From Embleya hyalina (lineage in GTDB: Bacteria; Actinomycetota; Actinomycetes; Streptomycetales; Streptomycetaceae), in contig NZ_BIFH01000014.1 of the NCBI RefSeq assembly GCF_003967355.1, positions 670,709 through 734,708 of the forward strand: 64,000 bases of DNA, read 5' to 3'. Made by a program: the position numbers and the translations under genes. Under the pieces are notes generated by a model. It was not told the origin of the DNA and did no database searches. It saw only the letters and a program-made list of their open reading frames with translations. This document shows, in pieces, positions 35,203-44,014 of this stretch (position 1 is the first letter of the stretch; every line of letters begins with the position of its first letter).

Positions 35203-37974
35203 ATGCCTCTCGATCCCGCACGCGGCACGGACCGCGATACGCAGATGTCCCCGGCCGAGCACTACGCGGCCGCCCGGCGCCGTGCCGCCGACGAACGCAC
35301 GAGTCTGCACGCGTTCCGCGAGCAGTACCCCTTCGGCCTCGACGCCTTCCAGGTCGAGGCATGCCGCGCCCTGGAGGCCGGCAAGGGGGTCCTGGTCGCC
35401 GCGCCCACCGGTTCGGGCAAGACGGTGGTCGGCGAGTTCGCCGTGCACCTGGCCCTCGAACAGGGCCGCAAGTGCTTCTACACCACGCCGATCAAGGCGC
35501 TGTCGAACCAGAAGTTCGCCGACTTCCAGAAGCTCTACGGCGCGGCCAACGTGGGCCTGCTCACCGGCGACAACTCGGTCAACGCCGACGCCCCGGTGAT
35601 CGTGATGACCACCGAGGTCCTGCGCAACATGCTCTACGCGTCCTCGAACGCGCTCGCCGGCCTGGGCTACGTGGTCATGGACGAGGTGCACTACCTCTCC
35701 GACCGCTTCCGCGGCGCGGTGTGGGAGGAGGTGATCATCCACCTCCCCGAATCGGTCACCCTGGTCTCGCTCTCGGCGACGGTCAGCAACGCCGAGGAGT
35801 TCGGCGACTGGCTGGGCACCGTGCGCGGCGACACCGAGGTCGTGGTCTCCGAGCACCGCCCGGTGCCGCTGTGGCAGCACGTGATCGCGGGCAACCGCAC
35901 CTACGACCTGTTCACCGACGAGAACCACACCGAGGTCAACCCCGATCTGGTGCGCCTGGGGCGGATGGACAGCGAGCGGGCCGGGCGCCCCCAGGACCGC
36001 TACCGGCGCAACCGCGGCCAGGAGACCCGGCCGGTGCGCAGCCGGATCTGGACGCCCAGCCGCGCCGAGGTGATCGACCGGCTCGACGCCGAGGGCCTGC
36101 TGCCCGCGATCACCTTCATCTTCAGCCGCAAGGGCTGCGAGGCCGCGGTCCAGCAGTGCCTGCACGCGGGCCTGCGGCTCAACGGCGACGCGGAGCGGGC
36201 CGAGGTGCGCACGATCGTCGAGGCGCGCACCACCGGCATCCCCGACGAGGACCGGCACGTCCTGGGCTACCACTCCTGGCTCGACGCGCTCCAGCGCGGC
36301 ATCGCCGCACACCACGCGGGCATGTTGCCGACCTTCAAGGAGGTCGTCGAGGAGTTGTTCGTCAAGGGCCTGGTCAAGGCGGTCTTCGCGACCGAGACGC
36401 TGGCCCTGGGGATCAACATGCCCGCCCGCTCGGTGGTGCTGGAGAAGCTGGTCAAGTGGAACGGCGAGACGCACGCCGACCTGACCGCGGGCGAGTACAC
36501 CCAGCTCACCGGCCGTGCCGGGCGGCGCGGCATCGACATCGAGGGCCACGCGGTGGTGCTGTGGCACCAGGGCTTCGACGCGGCCCACCTGGCCGGTCTG
36601 GCGGGCACCCGTACGTATCCGCTGCGGTCCTCCTTCAAGCCGTCCTACAACATGGCGGTCAACCTGGTCGGCCAGGTCGGCCGGCACCGCTCGCGCGAGC
36701 TGTTGGAGACCTCGTTCGCGCAGTTCCAGGCGGACCGCTCGGTGGTCGGGCTGACCCGTCAGGTGCAGCGCAACGAGGAGGGGCTGGCCGGCTACCGCGA
36801 GGCGATGACCTGCCACCTCGGCGACTTCGCGGAATACGGGAGTCTGCGCCGCGCGCTCAAGGACCGCGAGACGGAACTGGCCCGCGAGGGCGCCGTCCAG
36901 CGCCGGGCCGCGGCCGCCGCGTCGCTGGAGAAGCTCAAGTCGGGTGACATCATCATGGTGCCCACCGGCAAGTACGCGGGCCTGGCCGTGGTCCTGGACC
37001 CCGGCACCGACCAGGGCCCGGAGGGGCCGCGCCCGTTCGTGCTCACCGTGGACCGACAGGCCCGCCGGCTGGCCGGGATCGACTTCCCCGTGCCGGTCGA
37101 GGCGATCGACCGGCTGCGCATCCCGCGTTCGTTCAACGCGCGCAATCCGCAGTCCCGCCGCGACCTGGCGTCCTCGCTGCGCACCAAGGCCGGCCACGTG
37201 GACCACCCCCGGGGACGCAAGCAGCGCTCGCCGGCCGCCGACGACGCCGAACTGGCCCGGCTGCGCCAGGAGATCCGGCAACACCCGTGCCACGGCTGCG
37301 ACGACCGCGAGGAGCACGCGCGCTGGGCCGAGCGCTACCACCGGCTGCTGCGGGACACCCAGGTGATCGAGAGCCGGATGAAGGGCCGCACGCACACCAT
37401 CGCGCGCACCTTCGACCGGGTCTGCGCGATGCTCACCGACCTGGGCTACCTGGCGGGCGACACGGTCACCGAGGACGGGCGCCGGCTGGCCCGGATCTAC
37501 GCCGAGTTGGACCTGCTGACCGCCGAGTGCCTGCGCGAGGGCCTGTGGGAGGAGTTGTCCCCGGCGGAGCTGGCCGCGTGCGCGTCCGCGCTGGTGTACG
37601 AGTCGCGTCAGCCCGACGACGCGATGTCGCCGAAGGTGCCGGCGGGGACGACGACGTCGGCGCTGGTCGACATGGTCCGGCTGTGGGGCCACCTCGACGC
37701 GCTGGAGGGGCAGCACCACCTCGACTTCCTGCGCGAGCCGGACCTGGGCTTCGCCTGGACCGCGTACTCGTGGGCGTCGGGCATGAGCCTGGACGCGGTG
37801 CTCGGCGACGCCGACCTGCCGGCGGGCGACTTCGTCCGCTGGATCAAGCAACTGGTCGACGTACTCGGCCAGATCGCCGCGGCGGCGCCCGACGACAGCA
37901 AGGTCGGCGGCACCGCCCGCAAGGCGATCGAGGGGCTGCGCCGCGGCGTGGTCGCCTACTCCTCGGTCGGCTGA
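35203..37974 (+). CDS. helY: Ski2-like DEAD/DEAH-box helicase (HelY type)
   Basis: A 923-residue superfamily-2 helicase of the Ski2/Mtr4-like branch. The first RecA domain has VLVAAPTGSGKTVVGEFAVH (Walker A) and VVMDEVHYLSD (DEVH box), and LVSLSATVSN is motif III. The second domain has FATETLALGINMPARSVVLE and QLTGRAGRRGIDIEGHAVV (motif VI). The C-terminal half has an arch-like region and a short cysteine pair CHGC. It probably unwinds RNA or DNA; M. tuberculosis HelY is the close relative. The ATG at 35203 lies about 10 bases after a TAGTCT box. Confidence 0.92.
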   Translation: MPLDPARGTDRDTQMSPAEHYAAARRRAADERTSLHAFREQYPFGLDAFQVEACRALEAGKGVLVAAPTGSGKTVVGEFAVHLALEQGRKCFYTTPIKALSNQKFADFQKLYGAANVGLLTGDNSVNADAPVIVMTTEVLRNMLYASSNALAGLGYVVMDEVHYLSDRFRGAVWEEVIIHLPESVTLVSLSATVSNAEEFGDWLGTVRGDTEVVVSEHRPVPLWQHVIAGNRTYDLFTDENHTEVNPDLVRLGRMDSERAGRPQDRYRRNRGQETRPVRSRIWTPSRAEVIDRLDAEGLLPAITFIFSRKGCEAAVQQCLHAGLRLNGDAERAEVRTIVEARTTGIPDEDRHVLGYHSWLDALQRGIAAHHAGMLPTFKEVVEELFVKGLVKAVFATETLALGINMPARSVVLEKLVKWNGETHADLTAGEYTQLTGRAGRRGIDIEGHAVVLWHQGFDAAHLAGLAGTRTYPLRSSFKPSYNMAVNLVGQVGRHRSRELLETSFAQFQADRSVVGLTRQVQRNEEGLAGYREAMTCHLGDFAEYGSLRRALKDRETELAREGAVQRRAAAAASLEKLKSGDIIMVPTGKYAGLAVVLDPGTDQGPEGPRPFVLTVDRQARRLAGIDFPVPVEAIDRLRIPRSFNARNPQSRRDLASSLRTKAGHVDHPRGRKQRSPAADDAELARLRQEIRQHPCHGCDDREEHARWAERYHRLLRDTQVIESRMKGRTHTIARTFDRVCAMLTDLGYLAGDTVTEDGRRLARIYAELDLLTAECLREGLWEELSPAELAACASALVYESRQPDDAMSPKVPAGTTTSALVDMVRLWGHLDALEGQHHLDFLREPDLGFAWTAYSWASGMSLDAVLGDADLPAGDFVRWIKQLVDVLGQIAAAAPDDSKVGGTARKAIEGLRRGVVAYSSVG

Positions 37975-38096
37975 GCGGGCGGCGTCCCGCCGGGACGCGC
38001 CGGATTGTGCCGATCCGCCGAGCGGCCACACGGCGAGTCGGCACGGTCGCGTACGGTGCGGGGCGGACGTGTTTCCCCAGCCCAGGAGGTCCCACC

Positions 38097-39521
38097 GTGC
38101 GCATCGACGAGTATCAGTCCCATGACGCCACCGGACTCGCGGGCCTGATCGCCCGCGGGGAGGTGACCGCGGACGAGGTGCTCGACGTCGCCTTCGCCGC
38201 GATCAAGGAGCGCGAGCCGGCCCTGGGCGCGGTGGTCGCGCTGTGCGAGGAGCAGGCCCGGTCCGCCGTCGCGGGCCTCTTGCCCGGCGTGCTGGCCGGG
38301 GTGCCGTACCTGATCAAGGACCTCGAGTGCGACGTGGCCGGCACGCCCACCACCAACGGCTCGCGCCTGTTCGCGGGGGCACCGGCGAAGCGGGACAGCA
38401 CCCTGGTCACCCGGCTGCGGGTGGCGGGCGTGCTGATCGTGGGCAAGACCAACACCCCCGAGTTCGGCCTGGGCACCACCACCGAGTCGGGCCTGTTCGG
38501 TCCCGCGCACAACCCCTGGCGGCTCGATCACAGCGCCGGCGGTTCCAGCGGCGGTTCGGCGGCGGCGGTCGCGGCGGGCATGGTGCCGGTCGCGCACGCC
38601 ACCGACGGGGGCGGCTCGATCCGGATCCCGGCCTCGTGCTGCGGGTTGTTCGGCCTCAAGCCGAGCCGGGGCCGGGTCACCGCGGGGCCCGACCGCGGCG
38701 AGTCGTGGGCCGGGCTCTCGGTGGCGCACGCGGTCACCCGCACGGTCCGCGACAGCGCCACGCTGCTCGATGTCACCGGCACTCCGGAGCCGGGCGACCC
38801 CTACCACGCGCCGCAGCCGGTCGGCCCGTACGCCGCCGAGGTGGGCACGGACCCGGGGCGGCTGCGGATCGGGCTGATCCTGAACCCCGTGGACGCCGAC
38901 GTGCTCGTGGACGCCGAGTGCACCCGGGCCGCGCAGGAGGCGGCGGCGCTGTGCGAGGCGCTGGGGCACGACGTGGAGCCGGTCGAATGGCCGGACACGC
39001 TGACCCGGCCCGGCGAGGTGATCGCGCCGATCAGCGCCGCGCACATGGCGCGCATGGTGGACCTGCGACTGGCCGAGCTGGGACGCGAGTTGCGGCCCGA
39101 CGATCTGGACGCGGCGACCGAGTTGATCGTGGAGAAGGGTCGGCGGCTGACACTGGCGCGCTATCTGGCCGCGGTGGACACGATGCACACCATCGGGCGC
39201 GCGGTGACCCGGCTGACCGGGCGCTTCGACGTGCTGCTCACCCCGACGATGGCGGTGGTGCCGCCGAAGCTGGGCGAGTTGGACCCCAACCGCGATCCGC
39301 GGGCGGCGCTGGCGGGGATGCGCGGGATGGCGGCGTTCACCAGCCTGTTCAACGTCACCGGGCAGCCGGCCATGTCGGTGCCGTTGGGCGGTACGGCCGA
39401 CGGGATGCCGGTGGGCGTGCAGTTCGCGGGCCGCTACGGCGACGAGACGACGCTGCTGCGCCTCGCCGGGCAGTTGGAGGCGGCGGCGCCGTGGGCGGGT
39501 ACGGCGCGCACCCCGCGATAG
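38097..39521 (+). CDS. Amidase (amidase-signature family)
   Basis: A 474-residue hydrolase. The Ser-cisSer-Lys triad is complete: Lys74 in [10 protein letters not shown], cis-Ser150 in [11 protein letters not shown] and the nucleophile Ser174 in [14 protein letters not shown]. It could act on small amides such as indoleacetamide or acrylamide-like compounds; the substrate is not clear. GatA function is unlikely because no gatC/gatB neighbours are present. The GTG at 38097 has AGGAGG seven bases upstream. It is convergent with the sigma-factor gene, with only 18 bases between the two stops. Confidence 0.92.
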   Translation: MRIDEYQSHDATGLAGLIARGEVTADEVLDVAFAAIKEREPALGAVVALCEEQARSAVAGLLPGVLAGVPYLIKDLECDVAGTPTTNGSRLFAGAPAKRDSTLVTRLRVAGVLIVGKTNTPEFGLGTTTESGLFGPAHNPWRLDHSAGGSSGGSAAAVAAGMVPVAHATDGGGSIRIPASCCGLFGLKPSRGRVTAGPDRGESWAGLSVAHAVTRTVRDSATLLDVTGTPEPGDPYHAPQPVGPYAAEVGTDPGRLRIGLILNPVDADVLVDAECTRAAQEAAALCEALGHDVEPVEWPDTLTRPGEVIAPISAAHMARMVDLRLAELGRELRPDDLDAATELIVEKGRRLTLARYLAAVDTMHTIGRAVTRLTGRFDVLLTPTMAVVPPKLGELDPNRDPRAALAGMRGMAAFTSLFNVTGQPAMSVPLGGTADGMPVGVQFAGRYGDETTLLRLAGQLEAAAPWAGTARTPR

Positions 39522-39539
39522 CGGCCCTCGACCGGCGGC

Positions 39540-41288
39540 TCAGCGTCGGCACAGGGTGTAGTGCGAGCCGTTCTTGCCCTTGATCTCGGTGCACGCGGCG
39601 GTGGAGCCGGGCGGCATCAGCGGTGCGGCCAGGGCGCTGGGCACGGTGATGGTCGGGTTCTCGCACCATTTGCCGGCGCCGTTGTCGCACCGGAAGCCGA
39701 CCTTGTCGTCGTCGGCCCGGAACTCCTTGTTGTCGGCCACCAGCGTCGGTCCGGAGCGGGTGGGCTTGACCGTCGGGGCGGGCCTGGTCGGCGGGTGGGT
39801 GGTGGGCGCCGGGCGCGGCGAGGCGGCCGGCGGGGTCGGCGCGGGTGACTCCACCTCGGCCGGCTTGGGCGGCGAGGGTTGCGGGGGGCGGGTCTCGGCG
39901 GGGGGCGGGGCCGGCGGCATGGGTGCCGGGGCGGAGGCGGCGACCGGCGGGGAGGGGTGTTTCGGCTTGGGCTTGTCGGTGTCCACCAGGGCGAACGCGG
40001 CGACCGCGACGGCGACCACCACCCCGCCCGCGATCAGCGACGAGCGGCCGGCGGTCTGCCCGCCCCGGGCCGCGCCCTTGACCGCGGCGGTGCCCACGCC
40101 CGCCCCCGCCGCCGCGCCGCCGGCCGCGGCGGCGCCCGCGGCCACGCCGGTCGCGACGCCGCCCGCGCCCGTGGCGCCGACCGCCAGGCCGAGCCCGCCG
40201 GCCACCGCCGCCCCCGCCGCGGCGGTGCCGGCGGCCACGGCGGTACCGCTGAGGAAGATCGGCGCGGTGACGCCGATCAGCGCGAGTGCGATCGGCCCGT
40301 ACCGGTCGCGCACGTCGGCCATCTCCGCGTAGGTGTCGTGACACCTGCTGCATTTCTTCAGGTGCGCGTCGATGGTCTCCCGGCGCCGTTCCGAGTCCAT
40401 GCGGTTGCGCAGGTGCCGGCCGTAGTGCCGGGTGAACTTCTTGCACTTCTCGTCGTCGACACCGCCGGTGGCGAACGCCACGAAGTAGTTGTCCTTGAGC
40501 TCCTGGCGGGCCCGCTCCAGGATCTTGCGCACGTTGTCGGGGTTCTCGCCGACCAACGGGGCGACCTGGACGGCCTGTTCGCCCTCGATGTCCACGTGCC
40601 ACAACACCGTCCGGGAGCGCTCGGGCAACTCCTGGAACGCCTGGTACGCCAGCCGCGTGTCGTCCGCCCTCACCAGCGGATCCTGGTTCTCGCACGCCGA
40701 TTCGAAGAGGGCGAAGTCCTCGGTGAGCCATTCGCGCCGGTTGTTCCTGGTCCAGCTGATCGCCAGGTGGCGCACGGTGGTGAGCAGGTAGGCCCGGAAC
40801 GCCTCCCGGGGCCCGCCCCCCGCCCGCAGCGCCTCGAGGGTGGCCGCGAAGGCGTCGGCGCACAGGTCGTCGGCGGCCTCGGGGGTGCGGGTGCAGGTGC
40901 GGGCGAAGCCGCGCACCGAGCGCACGTGCCGCTGATAGAGCAGGCCGTAGGCGTTGTTGTCGCCGGCGCGCACCCGGTCGGCCAACTCCAGGTCCGAGGG
41001 CCCCTCGAACACGGGGACCGCCTCGTCCTCGTCCGGTGGGCGCCAGGCCTCGTCGCCGCCCGATTCGGGCGTGACGGGGTCGGCCGCTGCGGCGTGGGCC
41101 GACCCGGGCTGGGCCGGTTCGGCTGCGGCCGGCTCGGCGGGCCCGAGGTCGCCGTCGTACGCCCGAGAGTGATGCACGCCGCGCTGGCCGGGGACGAAGG
41201 GGGCACCGGATCCGGTCGCCTCCGCGGCGCCGCCGCCCGCGTCGCCGCCGCTGGGGTCCGGGGTCGCCGAGTCGTCCTCGCGTGCCAC
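39540..41288 (-). CDS. ECF-type sigma factor fused to zinc-finger and membrane region
   Basis: A 582-residue fusion. After a disordered acidic N-terminus (1-95), region sigma-2 (about 98-182, DLELADRVRAGDNNAYGLLY) and sigma-4 (about 205-270, FQELPERSRTVLWHVDIEGE) form an ECF-like sigma factor. They are followed by a putative zinc finger HLKKCSRCHDTY (His309, Cys313, Cys316), as in ZAS anti-sigma factors. One membrane segment (GPIALALIGVTAPIFLSGTA, about 331-350) precedes a long Ala/Gly-rich stretch. A second segment lies near 425-445 (LIAGGVVVAVAVAAFALV). A Pro-rich linker leads to a C-terminal extracellular domain with three or four cysteines. Sigma and anti-sigma are thus in one protein tethered to the membrane. 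The GTG at 41288 has AAGGGGG upstream. Confidence 0.85.
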   Translation of the reverse strand: MAREDDSATPDPSGGDAGGGAAEATGSGAPFVPGQRGVHHSRAYDGDLGPAEPAAAEPAQPGSAHAAAADPVTPESGGDEAWRPPDEDEAVPVFEGPSDLELADRVRAGDNNAYGLLYQRHVRSVRGFARTCTRTPEAADDLCADAFAATLEALRAGGGPREAFRAYLLTTVRHLAISWTRNNRREWLTEDFALFESACENQDPLVRADDTRLAYQAFQELPERSRTVLWHVDIEGEQAVQVAPLVGENPDNVRKILERARQELKDNYFVAFATGGVDDEKCKKFTRHYGRHLRNRMDSERRRETIDAHLKKCSRCHDTYAEMADVRDRYGPIALALIGVTAPIFLSGTAVAAGTAAAGAAVAGGLGLAVGATGAGGVATGVAAGAAAAGGAAAGAGVGTAAVKGAARGGQTAGRSSLIAGGVVVAVAVAAFALVDTDKPKPKHPSPPVAASAPAPMPPAPPPAETRPPQPSPPKPAEVESPAPTPPAASPRPAPTTHPPTRPAPTVKPTRSGPTLVADNKEFRADDDKVGFRCDNGAGKWCENPTITVPSALAAPLMPPGSTAACTEIKGKNGSHYTLCRR

Positions 41289-41531
41289 CGTTTGCCCCCT
41301 TGTGCCCTTGCCGTGCCCGATCGTTCGCACAGCATCGTGACCATCCGGCCACGGTCTGTCCAGAAGCGATGGGCCTCGGCAAGGCACCCGGAGTGCGCTC
41401 CGGCGCAGGTGGTGCGGTACGGGCGCGGATGGTCGAGGTTCGCGCCCGTACCGACGGTGAACCCGCGGCCGGGGTGACGCTGCGTCGTTCGGGTGACGAA
41501 CGAAGGTGCGAAGAGGTGGTTCGTCACGGTG

Positions 41532-42260
41532 CTATCGACCCGTCGTGCCCGGCGCGGTGGTCACCCGCACGCTCGACCGGGGGATCCGCGGCGCGCCGCC
41601 GGGCGCGCCGCCGGGGCCGTCCAGCGGGTCGACGGGGGCCCGGCACAACCGGTCGAGCCGGTCGGGCAGTTCCGGGTCGTCGCCGTCGACCAGGGCCATC
41701 AGTCGGCCGGGCGGCACCGCGTAGGCGAGGTCGCCCAGGGCCCGCTCCAGGTGGCGGGCGGTGAGCAGCAGGTGGCGCAGGTGTCCCCACAGCAGGGACT
41801 CGGGCACCTCCAGGCGCACCACGACGATGCGTACGTGTTCGCCGGCGGCGGTGCGCTCGACGAGTCGCTGCTGGAGGAGGGCGGCGGAGGGGAGTTCGGT
41901 GATCGGGTCGGTGCCGGGGGGCAGGGTGCCGGGCGGGTTGGCCCGGGCGCGGGTGCTCAGGTAGGCCTGGACGAGCGGGCCGGGGGTGCCGTGCCCGAGG
42001 CCGCACAGGAACAGCGCGTCCAGTTCGGCGAGCGCCACCTCCAGCGGGATCTCGGCGGCGGCCCGGTCCCGGGCCAGGGCCAGGCACGCCGCGTGGGTCC
42101 GGTCGCCGCGGACGAAGGCGTCCAGGCACTGCTCGACGGCGTCGCTGTGCCAGGCGACGCGGGTGGGCCAACCGGCCCGCAGGGTCACTCGCCGCCACTC
42201 GCCTCGGAGCCAGTCGCGGTCGGGTTGGGCGGTGATCGGGGTGTCACACTCGGTACGCAT
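41532..42260 (-). CDS. Hypothetical protein with GGDEF-like segment
   Basis: A 242-residue cytosolic protein. The middle reads TDPITELPSAALLQQRLVER, like the DxLTGLxN start of GGDEF (diguanylate cyclase) domains. The following region continues VRIVVVRLEVPESLLWGH and VPPGRLMALVDGDDPELPDR, but no GGDEF active-site motif is present, so it is probably inactive or only structurally related. The N-terminal half is helical with WLRGEWRRVTLRAGWPTRVA. The ATG at 42260 is chosen; no good ribosome site is seen. A perfect Crp-type palindrome lies 56 bases upstream, so cAMP-dependent control is possible. Confidence 0.6.
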   Translation of the reverse strand: MRTECDTPITAQPDRDWLRGEWRRVTLRAGWPTRVAWHSDAVEQCLDAFVRGDRTHAACLALARDRAAAEIPLEVALAELDALFLCGLGHGTPGPLVQAYLSTRARANPPGTLPPGTDPITELPSAALLQQRLVERTAAGEHVRIVVVRLEVPESLLWGHLRHLLLTARHLERALGDLAYAVPPGRLMALVDGDDPELPDRLDRLCRAPVDPLDGPGGAPGGAPRIPRSSVRVTTAPGTTGR

Positions 42261-42281
42261 GGCGGTCGAGAGGAGCCTTTG

Positions 42282-42305
42282 CGGCGAACGTGACAAAGTT
42301 CGCCG
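42282..42305. promoter_or_regulatory. Inverted repeat in leader of GGDEF-like gene
   Basis: CGGCGAAC (42282-42289) and GTTCGCCG (42298-42305) pair perfectly around an eight-base loop, between the Crp-type site and the start codon at 42260. It could be an operator or an mRNA hairpin. Confidence 0.4.
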
Positions 42306-42315
42306 AAGTTTTCTT

Positions 42316-42337
42316 GAATGTGACCCGGGTCACATTC
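42316..42337. promoter_or_regulatory. Perfect Crp-type palindrome
   Basis: A 22-bp perfect palindrome with core TGTGACCCGGGTCACA, that is TGTGA-N6-TCACA. This is the consensus of Crp/FNR-family regulators such as E. coli CRP and M. tuberculosis Rv3676. It lies upstream of the minus-strand GGDEF-like gene and downstream of the exonuclease gene. Confidence 0.7.
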
Positions 42338-42414
42338 ACGCCCGTGCGCCCGGCGCGTTCCGGAGCGACCCTTTCGAGTGGCCGGCCGCCGTCCTTACGT
42401 GGAGATTCCGGGCA

Positions 42415-43356
42415 TCACCGGCGGGCTGCGAGCACATCGAGCAGCCGGTGCACCGGACCGGTGAGACCCCACTGCCGGCGCAGCGTGTCCAGCGCCGCCG
42501 GATCGGCCGGCTCGGTGGGCAGGGGTCGGTCCCATTCGGCCGCCGGCGGCAGCGGGACGTCGCGCACCACGCGCACCACACCGGGCGCCACGTCGAGGTA
42601 GTCGCTCGCCTCGACGATCCGCGCCCGCCGGGCGGGGGTGAGCCCGGCCCGGGGATCGGCCGCCGCCCGGCGCACCCCCGCCAGGTCGCCGTATTCGACG
42701 ATCAGCTGGGCGGCGGTCTTGTCCCCGACGCCCTTGACCCCCGGCAGCCCGTCGCTGGCGTCGCCGCGCAGCGTGGCGAAGTCGGCGTAGGCCGAGGCGG
42801 GTACGCCGTAGCGGGCCAGCACCGCCGCCTCGTCGATCACCTCGTGCGCGGCCACGCCCTTGACCGTGTAGAGCACCCGGATCGAGCGCGCGTCGTCGAC
42901 GAGTTGGAACAGGTCCCGGTCGCCGGTGACGATGTCCACCGCGGTCGGCGAGCGGGTGGCCAGCGTGGCGATCACGTCGTCGGCCTCGAAGCCCGCGACC
43001 CCCACGCGCGGGATGCCCAGCGCGTCCAACGCCTGTTCGATCACCGGCACCTGCGGACCGAGCGTGTCCGGGATCTCCTCCTCGTCGGGACCGGCCTCCT
43101 CGGCGACTCGATGCGCCTTGTAGGAGGGGATCGCGTCGACCCGGAACTGCGGCCGCCAGTCGGCGTCCATGCACGCGACCAGCCGGGTCGGTTCGCGGTC
43201 CTCGACCAGGCGGGTGATGAAGTCGAGCAGGCCGCGCACGGCGTTGACGGGTGTGCCGTCGGGGGCCTTGACGGATTCCGGGACGCCGAAGTAGGCGCGG
43301 AAGTACAGGGACGCGGTGTCGAGGAGCATCAGACGTTCGGTCACGAGCCCGATCAT
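42415..43356 (-). CDS. 5'-3' exonuclease (PolA N-terminal / flap-endonuclease family)
   Basis: A 313-residue stand-alone nuclease of the family found as the N-terminal domain of DNA polymerase I. Metal-binding acidic residues are in LMLLDTASLYFRAYFGVP, CMDADWRPQFRVDAIPSYKA, GFEADDVIATLA and VDIVTGDRDLFQLVDD. The helix-hairpin-helix DGLPGVKGVGDKTAAQLIVE binds DNA. No polymerase domain follows. Its probable role is removal of RNA or DNA flaps in repair or replication, alongside full-length PolA. The start may be ATG 43356 or GTG 43344; both precede RLMLLDTASLYFR. STAS and exonuclease genes are on the same strand, 65 bases apart. Confidence 0.9.
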   Translation of the reverse strand: MIGLVTERLMLLDTASLYFRAYFGVPESVKAPDGTPVNAVRGLLDFITRLVEDREPTRLVACMDADWRPQFRVDAIPSYKAHRVAEEAGPDEEEIPDTLGPQVPVIEQALDALGIPRVGVAGFEADDVIATLATRSPTAVDIVTGDRDLFQLVDDARSIRVLYTVKGVAAHEVIDEAAVLARYGVPASAYADFATLRGDASDGLPGVKGVGDKTAAQLIVEYGDLAGVRRAAADPRAGLTPARRARIVEASDYLDVAPGVVRVVRDVPLPPAAEWDRPLPTEPADPAALDTLRRQWGLTGPVHRLLDVLAARR

Positions 43357-43421
43357 GCCGCACCGGACCGACGCGGGACCCGATCCCGCGCGGGTCGCGC
43401 GGGCCGGCGCCGGCGCCGGCG

Positions 43422-43796
43422 TCAGTCGGCGAACTCGTCCAGGACTTCCTGGAGGGTGTCGCGCACGCCGAGCACGTCGATCAGGCCGGTCATCCGCAGC
43501 GTCGCCCGCACGTTGCGGTCGGGCGCGGCCAGCCGCAGCTCGCCGGAGAACGCGTGCATCGACTTGAACGCGTCTATCAGCACACCCAGGCCGACCGAGT
43601 CGCAGAAGTTCAGCCCGGTGGCGTCCACCACCACCCGGCGACACCCGCCGTCGATCAACTCGATCAGGGTGCGGTGCAACAACGGGGCATTGTGCAGGTC
43701 CAGTTCGCCGGCCAGGTGGACGACCGCACAGCCGCGCCAGATCGTCACCCCGGTGACGGGATGTTCCTGCCCGAGGGTGCCCAAGCGCGCGATCAT
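43422..43796 (-). CDS. STAS-domain anti-anti-sigma factor
   Basis: A 124-residue STAS protein. The phosphorylatable serine is Ser67 in GLNFCDSVGLGVLIDAFKS, and the fold is IWRGCAVVHLAGELDLHNAP ... VVVDATGLNFCD. When unphosphorylated such proteins bind an anti-sigma kinase and free its sigma factor. No anti-sigma kinase gene is adjacent. The sigma-factor fusion 2 kb away is of a different type, so direct pairing is doubtful. The ATG at 43796 has GAAAGG upstream. Confidence 0.9.
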   Translation of the reverse strand: MIARLGTLGQEHPVTGVTIWRGCAVVHLAGELDLHNAPLLHRTLIELIDGGCRRVVVDATGLNFCDSVGLGVLIDAFKSMHAFSGELRLAAPDRNVRATLRMTGLIDVLGVRDTLQEVLDEFAD

Positions 43797-44014
43797 GGCT
43801 GCGACCTTTCACCGGCCGGACGTACCGCCGCGCCGATACGGCGCCGGCAATGGGCATTGTGGGCCATCCGGAGTGGTGCCGGACAGCCCCTCAACGGGTC
43901 GTTTTTCGCGCGGTGCGCCGAACGGGTGGGTCTTGTCCGGGTAACGGCAGGTCGGTTCGGGTGCCGACGGCCGACACGGAGGGCCGGGACGGGCCCGGTT
44001 TTCGGTGCGGCGGC

